DNA of 64,000 bases from Pseudomonas sp. GTDB lineage: Bacteria > Pseudomonadota > Gammaproteobacteria > Pseudomonadales > Pseudomonadaceae. This document shows positions 16,528-25,756 of the stretch, piece by piece. The notes beneath the pieces were generated by a model. The model did no database searches. It had not been told where the DNA came from and saw only the letters and a program-made list of their open reading frames with translations. Position 1 is the stretch's first letter. The number at the start of each line of letters is the position of its first letter. The stretch spans positions 1 through 64,000 of the forward strand of contig NZ_JASLGE010000054.1 of assembly GCF_030150285.1 (NCBI RefSeq), given 5' to 3'. A program made the position numbers and the translations under genes.

Positions 16528-17672
16528 GCCGGCACCTCGGTTTCCAGGGCGTGGCTGTAGAGGTCATAGCCGTACACCCAGGCCGGGTCTTCCTGGGTAC
16601 GCAGCCAAGTGTTGGCGTTGGACACGGCTTGAACCCGTGAGGCGCGGCCTTTGCGATTGGCTTCGTACAGCTGGAACGCGGTGCGGTAATCACTCAGCCC
16701 GGTTTCTTGCAAACAGCGCGTCAGCATGGCGGCGTCTTCGATGGCCATGCCGGCCCCTTGTGCCATATGCGGTTTCATGGGGTGGCAGGCATCCCCTAGC
16801 AGTACCAGGCGGCCACGGCTCCAGAGTGGCAGTGGGTTGCGGTTGAGCAGAGGCCATTTTGTGACGCTTTCGCTGGATTCGATCAAGGCTTGTACGGTGG
16901 GGTTGTAGCCCGCGAACGCGTCGTACATTTCTTCCCGGCTGCTGTCCACAAAACTGCCCTGGAAGTCCCAGGCCGGGTGTGGCACGCCGGTCACGTAGTA
17001 GTACTCATCGCGCTTGGCGGTGGTGTGGTAGACCATCATGTGACGGTCTTCGCTCCACCACTTCACGCAGTTCTCGAAATTCAGGTTGTACTTGGTCAGG
17101 GTTTCGCTGCGGATCAATGCGCGATGTGCCACCCAGCCGCTGTACAGCGGCTTTTCGGCACCGAGTAGCTCTTCGCGGATTTTTGAATTGATGCCGTCGG
17201 CACCAATCACGATATCGGCTTCGGTCTGGGTGCCATCGCTGAAGTGCAGGCGCACGTGGGTGTCGGTTTCTTCAAGGCGGGTCAGGCATTTATTGAAGTG
17301 CGTGGTGCCTGGCGCGATGGTCGACATTTGCAGGGCGTGCAAATCACCACGGTGCACAGTGATGTAGGCGGCACCGTATTCCTTGCGGGCAAAGTCACCC
17401 AGTTCAATGCGCGACAGGTAATCGCCACTGGCACCGTCACGGCTGAACCAGAAGTCCGGGTGCGAGCCCATGTCACTCAGCTGTTGCTCAATGCCCATGC
17501 GGCGGAAAATTTTCATGATGTTGGGGCCCATGTGAATGCCCGCACCGATGCGGGAAAACGCGGGGGCCTGCTCATAAACATCAACGTGGAAGCCGGCTTT
17601 TTGCAACAGCGTAGCGGCTGCAGCGCCTCCCAGACCTGCGCCGACGATGGCGATACGTTGTTTTCCAGGCAT
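16524..17672 (-). CDS. nicC: 6-hydroxynicotinate 3-monooxygenase NicC
   Basis: A 382-residue FAD monooxygenase that decarboxylates and hydroxylates 6-hydroxynicotinate to 2,5-dihydroxypyridine using NADH and oxygen. The FAD GxGxxG motif is at 11-16 (GAGLGG), the DG fingerprint is in VIGADGINSKIR, and GDACHPMKPHMAQGAG binds the ribityl part. His47, Cys202, His211 and Tyr215, reported as important in the P. putida enzyme, are all at the same positions. It is the first gene of the nicC-D-E-F-T operon, divergent from nicX. Confidence 0.95.
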   Translation of the reverse strand: MPGKQRIAIVGAGLGGAAAATLLQKAGFHVDVYEQAPAFSRIGAGIHMGPNIMKIFRRMGIEQQLSDMGSHPDFWFSRDGASGDYLSRIELGDFARKEYGAAYITVHRGDLHALQMSTIAPGTTHFNKCLTRLEETDTHVRLHFSDGTQTEADIVIGADGINSKIREELLGAEKPLYSGWVAHRALIRSETLTKYNLNFENCVKWWSEDRHMMVYHTTAKRDEYYYVTGVPHPAWDFQGSFVDSSREEMYDAFAGYNPTVQALIESSESVTKWPLLNRNPLPLWSRGRLVLLGDACHPMKPHMAQGAGMAIEDAAMLTRCLQETGLSDYRTAFQLYEANRKGRASRVQAVSNANTWLRTQEDPAWVYGYDLYSHALETEVPA

Positions 17673-17737
17673 GCAAGGTGTCCTTTTTTTAGTGGTTGAC
17701 GACGCCTGAGCGGAGCAAGTTCCGGTGGGCGATTTGC

Positions 17738-17749
17738 AGTGTATACGCT
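17738..17749. promoter_or_regulatory. Candidate NicR operator, nicC side
   Basis: The dyad AGTGT-AT-ACGCT lies 66 bases before the nicC start. It is followed by ATTTA, giving GTATACGCTATTTA (17741-17754), which recurs inverted at 17904-17917 near nicX with one mismatch. NicR is known to repress both operons in P. putida; that this dyad is its site is my inference. Confidence 0.55.
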
Positions 17750-17908
17750 ATTTATTTTGGCGTTGCATAGAGCTTGTGAAAAATAAAATTAACCGAGAGT
17801 CAGTTTAATAATGGGGTTTTATCCAGTATTTATGGGGTTATTCCGTGTTTTTCATGGGTTTGCAAAACGCTGATGAAGCAATAAATTTTTAATCACTTAT
17901 TCGTAAAT

Positions 17909-17920
17909 AGCGTGTACGCT
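17909..17920. promoter_or_regulatory. Candidate NicR operator, nicX side
   Basis: A perfect dyad AGCGT-GT-ACGCT lies 45 bases before the nicX start, preceded by TAAAT. The 14-bp block TAAATAGCGTGTAC is the reverse complement, with one change, of the nicC-side element. Paired sites facing the two divergent promoters suit a common MarR repressor. Confidence 0.58.
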
Positions 17921-17964
17921 TCAAATCAACCTGTAACCAGCGACCCTGTCGAGAGGACCCGTAC

Positions 17965-18999
17965 ATGCCGGTAAGTGACTGCGAACTGACTCAGATGTTT
18001 GAGCACGTGTTGAAACTGTCCAAAGTGGACGCGACCCAAAGTGTCGCTGTGCTTAAAAGCCACTACTCCAACCCGCGCACGGTGCGGGCGGCCATGGACG
18101 CGGCTCAGCGCCTGGGTGCCAAGGTGTATGCCGTGGAATTGCCATCGTTCAACCACCCGATGGCGATGGGCAATGACCTGACCGCGTACTGCGGCGACAC
18201 GGCGCTCACCGGCAATATCGCCGCGCAGCGGGCACTGGAAGCGGCGGACCTGGTGATCGACACCATGCTGTTGCTGCATTCGCCCGAGCAGGAGCAAATC
18301 CTTAAAACCGGGACGCGCATTTTGCTGGCGGTCGAGCCGCCCGAAGTGCTGGCGCGCATGTTGCCGACGCTGGCCGATAAAAAGCGGGTGATGGCGGCTG
18401 AAACAATGCTCAAGCAAGCGCGCTCGATTCAGGTGCGGTCCAAAGCGGGCAGTGATTTCCGGGCCGCGTTGGGGCAATACCCGGCGGTGACCGAATATGG
18501 TTTTGCCGATGAACCGGGGCGCTGGGATCACTGGCCCAGCGGCTTTCTGTTTAGTTGGCCGAATGAAGCCACCGCTGAAGGCACCTTGGTGATCGACGTG
18601 GGCGATATTGTGCTGCCGTTCAAAAACTATTCACGCGAGCAGATCGTGCTGGAGATCGACCAAGGGTTTATCACCTCGATTCACGGCGGGTTCGAGGCCG
18701 AGTACCTGCGCGACTACCTGAAGTACTTCAACGACCCTGAGGTGTACGGGATTTCCCATATTGGCTGGGGGCTGCAACCGCGTGCGCAGTGGACTGCCAT
18801 GGGCCTGCACGACAAAAACGACGGCATGTGCATGGATGCTCGGGCCTTCGAGGGTAACTTCCTGTTTTCAACAGGGCCCAACACCGAAGTGGGCGGCACG
18901 CGTAAAACCCCGTGCCACCTGGATATTCCGCTGCGCCATTGCGATATTTTCCTGGACGAGCAGGCCGTGGTGACCGGCGGCGTGGTGGTTGCCCCCTGA
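17965..18999 (+). CDS. nicX: 2,5-dihydroxypyridine 5,6-dioxygenase NicX
   Basis: A 344-residue mononuclear Fe(II) ring-cleaving dioxygenase producing N-formylmaleamate. The iron ligands known from P. putida NicX are at identical positions: His265 (GISHIGWG), His318 and Asp320 (TPCHLDIPLRH). It heads the nicX-nicR operon, divergent from nicC across a 292-bp regulatory region. A Shine-Dalgarno-like GAGAGGA lies about ten bases before the ATG. Confidence 0.95.
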   Translation: MPVSDCELTQMFEHVLKLSKVDATQSVAVLKSHYSNPRTVRAAMDAAQRLGAKVYAVELPSFNHPMAMGNDLTAYCGDTALTGNIAAQRALEAADLVIDTMLLLHSPEQEQILKTGTRILLAVEPPEVLARMLPTLADKKRVMAAETMLKQARSIQVRSKAGSDFRAALGQYPAVTEYGFADEPGRWDHWPSGFLFSWPNEATAEGTLVIDVGDIVLPFKNYSREQIVLEIDQGFITSIHGGFEAEYLRDYLKYFNDPEVYGISHIGWGLQPRAQWTAMGLHDKNDGMCMDARAFEGNFLFSTGPNTEVGGTRKTPCHLDIPLRHCDIFLDEQAVVTGGVVVAP

Positions 19000-19104
19000 C
19001 GCTGACCGCCCTGACACCGCCCCCTGCCAGTACGAGTGCGCTCGCACCGGCAGGTCAGGCAGGTTAAGGTCTTCTTCCCTCAACTGACAAAGAAAGAGGC
19101 CGCA

Positions 19105-19569
19105 GTGCCGGACACCCAAGCACCCACCCAAGACACCGATGCCGCCTACGATTTTTCCGAGCAGGTCGGTCATTTGTTGCGCAAGGCGTACCAGCGCCAT
19201 ATGGCGATTTTTCAGCAGAACATCGGTAACTCGCAGTTGACCGCTGTGCAGTTTATTACCCTGTGCGCCGTGCGCGACCATGGGCCGAGTTCGCTGAGTG
19301 AGTTGATCAAGGCCACCGCTGTGGACCAGGCCACGATTCGCGGCATTGTCGAACGCCTGCAGGCCCGTGATCTGGTCACGCTCAAGCCGGCCGAGCAGGA
19401 CAAGCGCAAAGTCATCGTGAGCCTGACTGAAACCGGCATGCAATTGGTGCATGAGACAGCGCCCCATGCACTGCAAGTGAGCGAATTGACCATGAGCCGG
19501 CTAAACCCGGCCGAACGCGTCGCGCTGCTGTATGTGTTGCGCAAAATGGTCGATGACGGAGCCGATTAA
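19105..19569 (+). CDS. nicR: MarR-family repressor NicR
   Basis: A 154-residue winged-helix protein. The core is SLSELIKATAVDQATIRGIV (recognition helices), followed by the wing DLVTLKPAEQDKRKVIVSLT. In P. putida NicR represses nicCDEFTP and nicXR, and the pathway intermediate 6-hydroxynicotinate relieves it. I chose the GTG at 19105 because AAAGAGG stands six bases before it and the MarR domain needs nothing upstream. It is 105 bases after nicX in the same transcript. Confidence 0.88.
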   Translation: MPDTQAPTQDTDAAYDFSEQVGHLLRKAYQRHMAIFQQNIGNSQLTAVQFITLCAVRDHGPSSLSELIKATAVDQATIRGIVERLQARDLVTLKPAEQDKRKVIVSLTETGMQLVHETAPHALQVSELTMSRLNPAERVALLYVLRKMVDDGAD

Positions 19570-19602
19570 GGCTTTCTAGAGCCGCTGGCATTGTTCTTGC
19601 TG

Positions 19603-19636
19603 CTGCGTTAATGAAGTAGTTACTTCATTAACGCAG
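19603..19636. promoter_or_regulatory. 34-bp perfect palindrome, candidate NicS operator
   Basis: CTGCGTTAATGAAGTA (19603-19618) is the exact reverse complement of TACTTCATTAACGCAG (19621-19636), with GT in the centre. It lies 110-144 bases before the nicA start and just after nicR. A related piece, TGAAGTAAACACTTAA, occurs near 19683-19698. In P. putida the TetR regulator NicS represses nicAB, so I infer a NicS operator; it could double as a terminator for nicR. Confidence 0.62.
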
Positions 19637-19746
19637 ATGAATCACAGCGCCGCCTCTGCGGCGCTTTATTACGCGCATTTCATGAAGTAAACACTTAACA
19701 AGATCCGCTCAAACAGGGCGGGCGTTGCTACTTTGGGAAGCCTTGA

Positions 19747-20235
19747 ATGAGCGATCACCGCCTTGCGCCGGTCAAAACGGTAACACTTCACGTCAATGGC
19801 CAAGCCGTCGAGGTCAGTGCCATGGCGGATACGCCGCTGCTGTTGATCTTGCGCAACGACTTGCAGTTGAACGGCCCCAAATATGGCTGCGGCCTTGGCG
19901 AATGCGGGGCCTGCACGGTGATCATCGACGGCGTGGCCGCCCGCTCTTGCGTGTTCCCGCTGGCGGGTGCCGAAGGGCGAACCATCACCACCCTGGAAGG
20001 CATCGGCAGCCGGGCGCACCCGCACCGGGTGCAGCAAGCCTTTATCGATGAGCAGGCGGCGCAATGCGGCTATTGCATGAACGGCATGATCATGACCGCC
20101 AAAGCCTTGCTCGACCGTAACCCGCACCCCACCGAAGAGCAGATCCGCAACGAGCTGTCGGCCAACCTGTGCCGTTGCGGCACTCATATTGAAATCATCC
20201 GTGCGGTCATGCTGGCCGCCGCCCAACAGCCTTGA
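19747..20235 (+). CDS. nicA: Nicotinate dehydrogenase small (2Fe-2S) subunit NicA
   Basis: A 162-residue electron-transfer subunit. The N-terminal plant-type 2Fe-2S cluster has CGLGECGACTV (with a further Cys further on), and the C-terminal four-helix cluster domain has QCGYCMNGMIMTA and NLCRCGTH. Electrons go from nicotinate hydroxylation at NicB through these clusters. The stop overlaps the region just before nicB, so the two are made together. Regulated from the palindrome upstream. Confidence 0.95.
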   Translation: MSDHRLAPVKTVTLHVNGQAVEVSAMADTPLLLILRNDLQLNGPKYGCGLGECGACTVIIDGVAARSCVFPLAGAEGRTITTLEGIGSRAHPHRVQQAFIDEQAAQCGYCMNGMIMTAKALLDRNPHPTEEQIRNELSANLCRCGTHIEIIRAVMLAAAQQP

Positions 20236-20243
20236 ACGGACCC

Positions 20244-23200
20244 ATGACCATGACCTTTACCGCGCTTACCCGTGATCAGTTGTTGGCCAAGTCGGGCGTG
20301 TTGCTGATTGTCGATCAAATCCAGCCGCCCTCAGGGCCAGTGGCCAAAGGCGGTGTGCCGGTGGTCAAACCCATGGAGCAAGGGCTGTTTATTGCCATCA
20401 ATGATGACGGCCAAGTGTATGGCTTCAATGGCCACGTTGACCTGGGTACCGGAGTGCGTACGGCGCTGGCGCAGATCGTCGCTGAAGAGCTGGACCTGGC
20501 TGTCGAGCAGGTGTGCATGGTGCTGGGTGACACCGCCAGTGTGCCGAATCAGGGCGCGACCATTGCCAGTGCAACCCTTCAGATCAGCGCCATTCCGTTG
20601 CGCAATGCGGCGGCTGAAGCGCGGCGGTTTTTGCTGGAGCAGGCCAGCGAACGGCTGGGCGTGGCGGTCGCAGAGTTGAGCCTTGAACACGGGGTTATCC
20701 GCAGCCCGGACGGGCAGCAGGTGACATTTGCCAGCCTGGTTGAACACCAGCGCCATGTGCTGAACATTACCGGCGATGCGCCGCTCAAGGCGGTTGACGA
20801 TTATCGGCTGGTGGGCAGCGCCTCGGCGCGGGTCGACATACCGGCCAAGGCCACTGGCGAACTGACCTATGTGCACGACATGCGCCTGCCCGACATGCTG
20901 CATGGCCGAGTGATTCGCCCGCCCTATGCCGGGCTCGACAGTGGCGAGTTTGTCGGCAACAGCCTGCTGCATGTGGATGAAGCCTCGATTGCGCATATTC
21001 CGGGTATCGTCAAAGTGGTGGTCATTCGCGACTTTGTCGGTGTCGTTGCCCTGCGTGAAGAGCAAGCGGTCAAAGCCGCGCAGGCCCTGAGCGTGACGTG
21101 GAAGCCGTGGCGGCAGAAGCTGCCGGACATGACCGATGTCGAGCAGGCCATTCGTGATAACCCGCGTATCCAGCGTGTGGTGCTGGACAAGGGCGATGTG
21201 GATCAGGCGCTGGCCCAGGCCAGCGAAACCCTGAACCGCACTTACTTGTGGCCCTACCAGATTCACGGCTCAATCGGCCCCTCGTGCGGGCTGGCCGATT
21301 ATCAGCCCGAGCAAATTCGCGTGTGGTCCGGCACGCAAAACCCGCATTTGTTGCGCGCCGACTTGGCATGGTTGTTGGAGTACCCCGAAGACCAGATCGA
21401 CATTATCCGCATGGAAGCGGCGGGATGTTATGGCCGCAATTGCGCAGACGACGTGTGTGCCGATGCGCTGTTGCTGTCGCGTGCTGTCGGCCTGCCGGTG
21501 CGGGTGCAACTGACCCGCGAGCAAGAGCATGTGTGGGAGCCCAAAGGCACGGCGCAACTGATGGAAGTGCAGGGCGGGCTGAATGCCGACGGCGGGGTGG
21601 CGGGGTATGACTTTCAAACCAGCTACCCGTCCAATGGTGCCCCCACGCTGGCCTTGTTGCTGACCGGGCGCGTCGAGCCGGTGGCGGCGATGTTCGAGAT
21701 GGGTGATCGCACCTCGATCCCGCCCTATGATTTTGACCATCTGCGCGTGACCATCAATGACATGGCCCCCCTGGTGCGGGCGTCCTGGATGCGCGGCGTG
21801 TCGGCATTGCCCAACACCTTTGCCCACGAGTCCTATATCGACGAACTGGCCTTTGCCGCCGGGGTCGACCCCATTGAATACCGTCTGCGTTACCTGGCCG
21901 ATGAGCGTGCCTCGGAGCTGGTGCGGGCGACTGCTGCGCGGGCCGATTGGGTGGCGCGCACGCAGCCGATGCAAACCCCGGAACAGGACAATATTTTGCG
22001 CGGTCGCGGGTTTGCCTACGCGCGGTACATCCACAGCAAGTTCCCGGGGTTCGGCGCGGCCTGGGCGGCCTGGGTCGCAGATGTAGCCGTGGACAGGCTG
22101 AGCGGCGAGGTGTCGGTCACGCGCGTGGTGATCGGGCATGACGCGGGCATGATGATCAACCCGGCCGGGGTCAAGCATCAAATCCACGGCAACGTGATTC
22201 AGGCCACCAGCCGCGTGCTCAAGGAGCGCGTGACGTTCGAAGAGTCCACCGTCAGCAGCAAGGAGTGGGGCGCGTACCCGATTCTGACGTTCAAACAAGT
22301 GCCCAAGGTGGATGTGCTGATGATGCCGCGTCAGCACGAGCCGCCGATGGGGGCCGGGGAGTCGGCGGGCGTGCCCAGCGCGGCGGCCATCGCCAACGCC
22401 ATTTTTGATGCCACTGGCATTCGCTTCAGGGAACTGCCGATTACCCCGGAGCGGGTACTGGCGGCCTTGCAGCAGGCACAGCCTGCGCCCGAGCCAGCAG
22501 AACCCGCGCCGGCCAAACGCTCGAAATGGTGGTTCGGCTCGCTCGTGGCGGGCTTCGGTGCGCTGGTGGGCATTGCCGCGACGGCCTTGCCCTGGCGGGC
22601 TGAAATAGCGCCGATCGTGCCGCCGTTGGCGGGCACCTGGTCGGCGGCCACGCTGGAGCGCGGGCGTTTGCTGGCGGCCGTGGGCGACTGTGCGGTGTGC
22701 CACACCGCGCCGGGCGGATCCACCAATGCCGGCGGGCTGGCCATGCAAACCCCGTTTGGCACCCTGTACACCACCAACATCACCCCGGACCCGCAAACCG
22801 GTATCGGCAACTGGTCATACCCGGCCTTTGAGCGAGCCATGCGCGAAGGGATCAGCCGCGACGGCAAGCACCTGTACCCGGCCTTTCCGTACACGGCATT
22901 TCGCAATATTGACGATGCCGACATGCAGGCGTTGTACGCCTACTTGATGTCGCAAGCGCCGGTCTCACAACCGGCCAAGGCCAACGCCATGCAGTTTCCA
23001 TTCAATATGCGCCCGCTGATGGCGGGGTGGAACGCCTTGTATTTGCGCCAGGGCGAGATCAAGCCGCAGCCGCAACGCAGCGCACAATGGAACCGCGGTG
23101 CGTACCTGGTGAACGGTTTGGGTCACTGCGCGGCCTGCCATTCCCCGCGCAACCTGATGGGGGCCGAAAAGGGCGGCAAGGCCTTTTTGGCGGGGGGCAG

Positions 23201-23813
23201 TGTCGATGGCTGGGAGGCTCCGCCGCTCAACGGCCTGTCCCATGCGCCGACGCCCTGGACCGAGGATCAGCTGTTTACCTACCTGAGCACAGGGTATTCC
23301 GAAGCGCACGGGGTGGCGGCGGGCCCGATGGGGCCGGTGGTGAGCGAATTGGCCACCTTGCCAGACGCCGATCGCCGGGCGATGGCGGTGTACCTGGCCT
23401 CACTGAATGACACGGCTGAGGTGCAACCGGTGCCCGCCCCGCAAACCGCTGCGCTGGCAGCAGCCACGGCGGTGTCGTTGAGCAATGGCCAGCGGGTGTT
23501 TGAGGGCGCATGCCAGGGCTGCCATGCCGACGGCGCGGGGCCGAAACTGTTTGGGGTCAGCCCGTCACTGGCCAGCAACAGCAATGTGCACAGTGCACTG
23601 CCGGACAACTTGATCAAGGTGGTGTTGCAGGGTATTCCCGTGCCGGCCACCCCGGATCTGGGCTATATGCCCGGCTTCAAGGACAGCTTGTCAAACCGTC
23701 AAGTCAGTGACCTGGCGGCTTACCTGCGGCATCGCTTCGCGCCGCAACAGCCGGCGTGGCAAGGGTTGCAACAGACCGTCGCGCACCTGCGGGCCAACCC
23801 GGGCACTCACTGA
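20244..23813 (+). CDS. nicB: Nicotinate dehydrogenase large subunit NicB, molybdopterin plus tri-haem
   Basis: A protein of about 1189 residues. Residues 1-750 form the molybdopterin-binding hydroxylase module, with GFNGHVDLGTGVRTALAQIV and GAGESAGVPSAAAIANAI. A membrane segment around 766-785 (LVAGFGALVGIAATALPW) follows, then three cytochrome c domains with CAVCH (near 816), CAACH (near 962) and CQGCH (near 1090). It hydroxylates nicotinate to 6-hydroxynicotinate and passes electrons to the respiratory chain. Start is ambiguous: 20244 or 20250; a TTG at 20232 is unlikely. The haem domains face the periplasm. Its last seven bases overlap nicS. Confidence 0.95.
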   Translation: MTMTFTALTRDQLLAKSGVLLIVDQIQPPSGPVAKGGVPVVKPMEQGLFIAINDDGQVYGFNGHVDLGTGVRTALAQIVAEELDLAVEQVCMVLGDTASVPNQGATIASATLQISAIPLRNAAAEARRFLLEQASERLGVAVAELSLEHGVIRSPDGQQVTFASLVEHQRHVLNITGDAPLKAVDDYRLVGSASARVDIPAKATGELTYVHDMRLPDMLHGRVIRPPYAGLDSGEFVGNSLLHVDEASIAHIPGIVKVVVIRDFVGVVALREEQAVKAAQALSVTWKPWRQKLPDMTDVEQAIRDNPRIQRVVLDKGDVDQALAQASETLNRTYLWPYQIHGSIGPSCGLADYQPEQIRVWSGTQNPHLLRADLAWLLEYPEDQIDIIRMEAAGCYGRNCADDVCADALLLSRAVGLPVRVQLTREQEHVWEPKGTAQLMEVQGGLNADGGVAGYDFQTSYPSNGAPTLALLLTGRVEPVAAMFEMGDRTSIPPYDFDHLRVTINDMAPLVRASWMRGVSALPNTFAHESYIDELAFAAGVDPIEYRLRYLADERASELVRATAARADWVARTQPMQTPEQDNILRGRGFAYARYIHSKFPGFGAAWAAWVADVAVDRLSGEVSVTRVVIGHDAGMMINPAGVKHQIHGNVIQATSRVLKERVTFEESTVSSKEWGAYPILTFKQVPKVDVLMMPRQHEPPMGAGESAGVPSAAAIANAIFDATGIRFRELPITPERVLAALQQAQPAPEPAEPAPAKRSKWWFGSLVAGFGALVGIAATALPWRAEIAPIVPPLAGTWSAATLERGRLLAAVGDCAVCHTAPGGSTNAGGLAMQTPFGTLYTTNITPDPQTGIGNWSYPAFERAMREGISRDGKHLYPAFPYTAFRNIDDADMQALYAYLMSQAPVSQPAKANAMQFPFNMRPLMAGWNALYLRQGEIKPQPQRSAQWNRGAYLVNGLGHCAACHSPRNLMGAEKGGKAFLAGGSVDGWEAPPLNGLSHAPTPWTEDQLFTYLSTGYSEAHGVAAGPMGPVVSELATLPDADRRAMAVYLASLNDTAEVQPVPAPQTAALAAATAVSLSNGQRVFEGACQGCHADGAGPKLFGVSPSLASNSNVHSALPDNLIKVVLQGIPVPATPDLGYMPGFKDSLSNRQVSDLAAYLRHRFAPQQPAWQGLQQTVAHLRANPGTH

Positions 23814-24466
23814 CCGGCAGGTGCGGGCGCAGTGGCCTGCACCCCGCGTATGACCACGTCGCTGATAAAGGCCAGCCAGTCTTGCTGCTGGCCGTTGTCT
23901 GCGAGGTTCTGGCCCAGGAAAGAGGTGAGCGTGTGTTGGTTCGAATTATAGAAGTAGCACAACGAGGCGATCATCAAATACACGTGGTTGATGTCCACGT
24001 CCTGACGGAACACGCCGTGTTGCTGGCCCGCCTCGATGATGGGCCGGATCACACCGACCGTGGTGGCGCTCAGGCGGCCCATTTCACGCGATTGCTGAGC
24101 ATGTTTGCCCTTGTGCAGGTTCTCGATGGTGAGAATGGCTACGAATTCCGGGTGGTTGACGTAGTAATTCCAGAAAAACGCCACCTGTTCGCGCAGGGCT
24201 GCGACCGGGTCGCTCAGGTCTGGGCGCAACGTGCTTTCCGCCAGGTTGAACGCCTCGTAGGTGTGCTCCAGCACTTGGATAAACAGATTTTCCTTGCTGG
24301 AAAAATAGTAATAAATCATCCGGTCGTTGGACTCGGCTTCCTTGGATATTTGCTCGATGCGCCCACCGGCATACCCGTCGCGGGCGAACACCGTCGTGGC
24401 GGCTTTAAGAATGCGCGCCCGCGTCTGGTCGGCCTGATGGGCCCGGATACCGGTTTTTTTCTTCAC
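23807..24466 (-). CDS. nicS: TetR-family repressor NicS
   Basis: A 219-residue TetR protein. The N-terminal helix-turn-helix spans RARILKAATTVFARDGYAGG and IEQISKEAESNDRMIYYYF. The C-terminal ligand domain is helical. In P. putida NicS represses nicAB in response to nicotinate or 6-hydroxynicotinate. I chose the GTG at 24466 (GGAGG eight bases upstream); the much longer open frame to 24994 is antisense to the xdhC-like gene. Convergent with nicB. Confidence 0.88.
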   Translation of the reverse strand: MKKKTGIRAHQADQTRARILKAATTVFARDGYAGGRIEQISKEAESNDRMIYYYFSSKENLFIQVLEHTYEAFNLAESTLRPDLSDPVAALREQVAFFWNYYVNHPEFVAILTIENLHKGKHAQQSREMGRLSATTVGVIRPIIEAGQQHGVFRQDVDINHVYLMIASLCYFYNSNQHTLTSFLGQNLADNGQQQDWLAFISDVVIRGVQATAPAPAGQ

Positions 24467-24530
24467 GCTGATGTCCTCCACGGTGGTGCGCAGCGCTGCG
24501 GGTGAGAAGTGTGCAGGCGATGGTACGGCA

Positions 24531-24539
24531 ATTAACGCA
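24531..24539. promoter_or_regulatory. NicS operator-like half site before the xdhC-like gene
   Basis: ATTAACGCA matches nine bases of the right arm of the 34-bp nicA palindrome. It lies in the 90-bp divergent region between nicS and the xdhC-like gene. It could allow NicS to control itself and the cofactor genes. Only one arm is present, so this is weak. Confidence 0.3.
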
Positions 24540-24556
24540 CAAGGGTGGGGGTGGTG

Positions 24557-25756
24557 ATGTCTGACGTGCAAGGGATACTCGAAGCACTGGAGCGGGCCGA
24601 TCGGGCTGCGGTGGACGTGGTGTTGGCAACGGTGGTCAAGGTTGAAGGCTCGGCCTATCGGCGCCCAGGCGCGCGCATGCTGATACCACGCGAAGGGCGT
24701 GCGGTGGGCACGGTCAGTGGTGGCTGCCTGGAGCAGGAACTGGTGAAAAAAGCCTGGTGGCTGACTGAATCGCAAACGGCTGTGATCCGCCGCTACAGCA
24801 CCGCCGCCCATGAAGACGACGATGATGAAGAGGGGGCCGCGCTGACCTTTGGTCTGGGCTGTAATGGCACGGTGCATGTGCTGCTTGAGCGCCACCCGGC
24901 GGGTCAGCCTTCGGTGTTGCAGGACCTGTTGCGTGAGGTGCGTGCCACCGGTCAGCCCGCCGCGCTGGCGACCGTGCTGGCGGCGGGCGGTCACTCGGGC
25001 GAACGGCTCGGCACGCGCATGGGTGTTGGCGCGGTGTCGGCCGCGGGCCGCGGGTTTCGCTGTGACACCTTGCAGCAGCGTGTCGAGGCTGACTTACAGG
25101 TGACGTTGGCGGGCAAAAAATCCTCGCGCATGACCTATGGCGATGGGCTCCATGCCGTGGAAGTGTTTCTGGAGTACATCGCCCCGCAGCGGCGGCTGGT
25201 GATTTTTGGTGGCGGGCACGATGCGCAGCCGCTGGTGCAATTCGCCAAGGCGTTGAACTGGCATGTAGACGTGGTCGACGGGCGTGCGCATTTTGCCCGG
25301 CCCGAGCGCTTCCCCCTGGCCGACCGCGTACGCACGGTGCCCATCACTCGGCCCTTTGACGACGCGGCGCTGGTGGACGGCGCGGCGGTGGTGATCATGA
25401 CCCACAGTTATCGTCAGGACCGGCATTGGCTGGCCAGCGTGTTGGCCTGTGCCCCTGCGTATATCGGGCAACTGGGCCCCCGGGAGCGCACCGAGCGCTT
25501 GCTGCAGGAACTGGGCAGTGCCGCACCTGTGGCCGGGCAACGGCCTGAACTGCACTATCCGGTGGGCCTGGACCTGGGCGGCGATACGCCACAAAGCGTG
25601 GCGCTGGCCATCGTCAGTGAAATCGCCGCCAGCCTGAACCAGCGCAACGGCGGCATGTTGAAGCACCGCACCTCGACGATTCATGAGCCCTTGCCTGCCC
25701 ACCGCACGGCGCGGCTGGAGCCTGAGGCGCAGGTGCGGGGCGCACATGGGCACTGA
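24557..25756 (+). CDS. XdhC/CoxI-type molybdenum cofactor insertion protein
   Basis: A 399-residue protein. The N-terminal XdhC_CoxI domain contains VEGSAYRRPGARMLI and GTVSGGCLEQELVKKAW. The C-terminal Rossmann domain begins RLVIFGGGHDAQPLVQFAKA and contains VDGRAHFARPERFP. XdhC proteins bind Mo cofactor, protect or sulfurate it and load it into hydroxylases; here NicB is the obvious client. The ATG at 24557 is preferred to 24545, although the G-rich Shine-Dalgarno is poor. Confidence 0.88.
   Translation: MSDVQGILEALERADRAAVDVVLATVVKVEGSAYRRPGARMLIPREGRAVGTVSGGCLEQELVKKAWWLTESQTAVIRRYSTAAHEDDDDEEGAALTFGLGCNGTVHVLLERHPAGQPSVLQDLLREVRATGQPAALATVLAAGGHSGERLGTRMGVGAVSAAGRGFRCDTLQQRVEADLQVTLAGKKSSRMTYGDGLHAVEVFLEYIAPQRRLVIFGGGHDAQPLVQFAKALNWHVDVVDGRAHFARPERFPLADRVRTVPITRPFDDAALVDGAAVVIMTHSYRQDRHWLASVLACAPAYIGQLGPRERTERLLQELGSAAPVAGQRPELHYPVGLDLGGDTPQSVALAIVSEIAASLNQRNGGMLKHRTSTIHEPLPAHRTARLEPEAQVRGAHGH

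Noticed and set aside
20331..21266. Large minus-strand open frames opposite nicB
   Set aside because: They are shadows caused by high GC at third positions; no domain and no start signals.
24467..24994. N-terminal extension of nicS
   Set aside because: It is antisense to the xdhC-like gene, has a His/Arg-rich artefact composition, and the TetR domain begins at GTG 24466 with a good Shine-Dalgarno.
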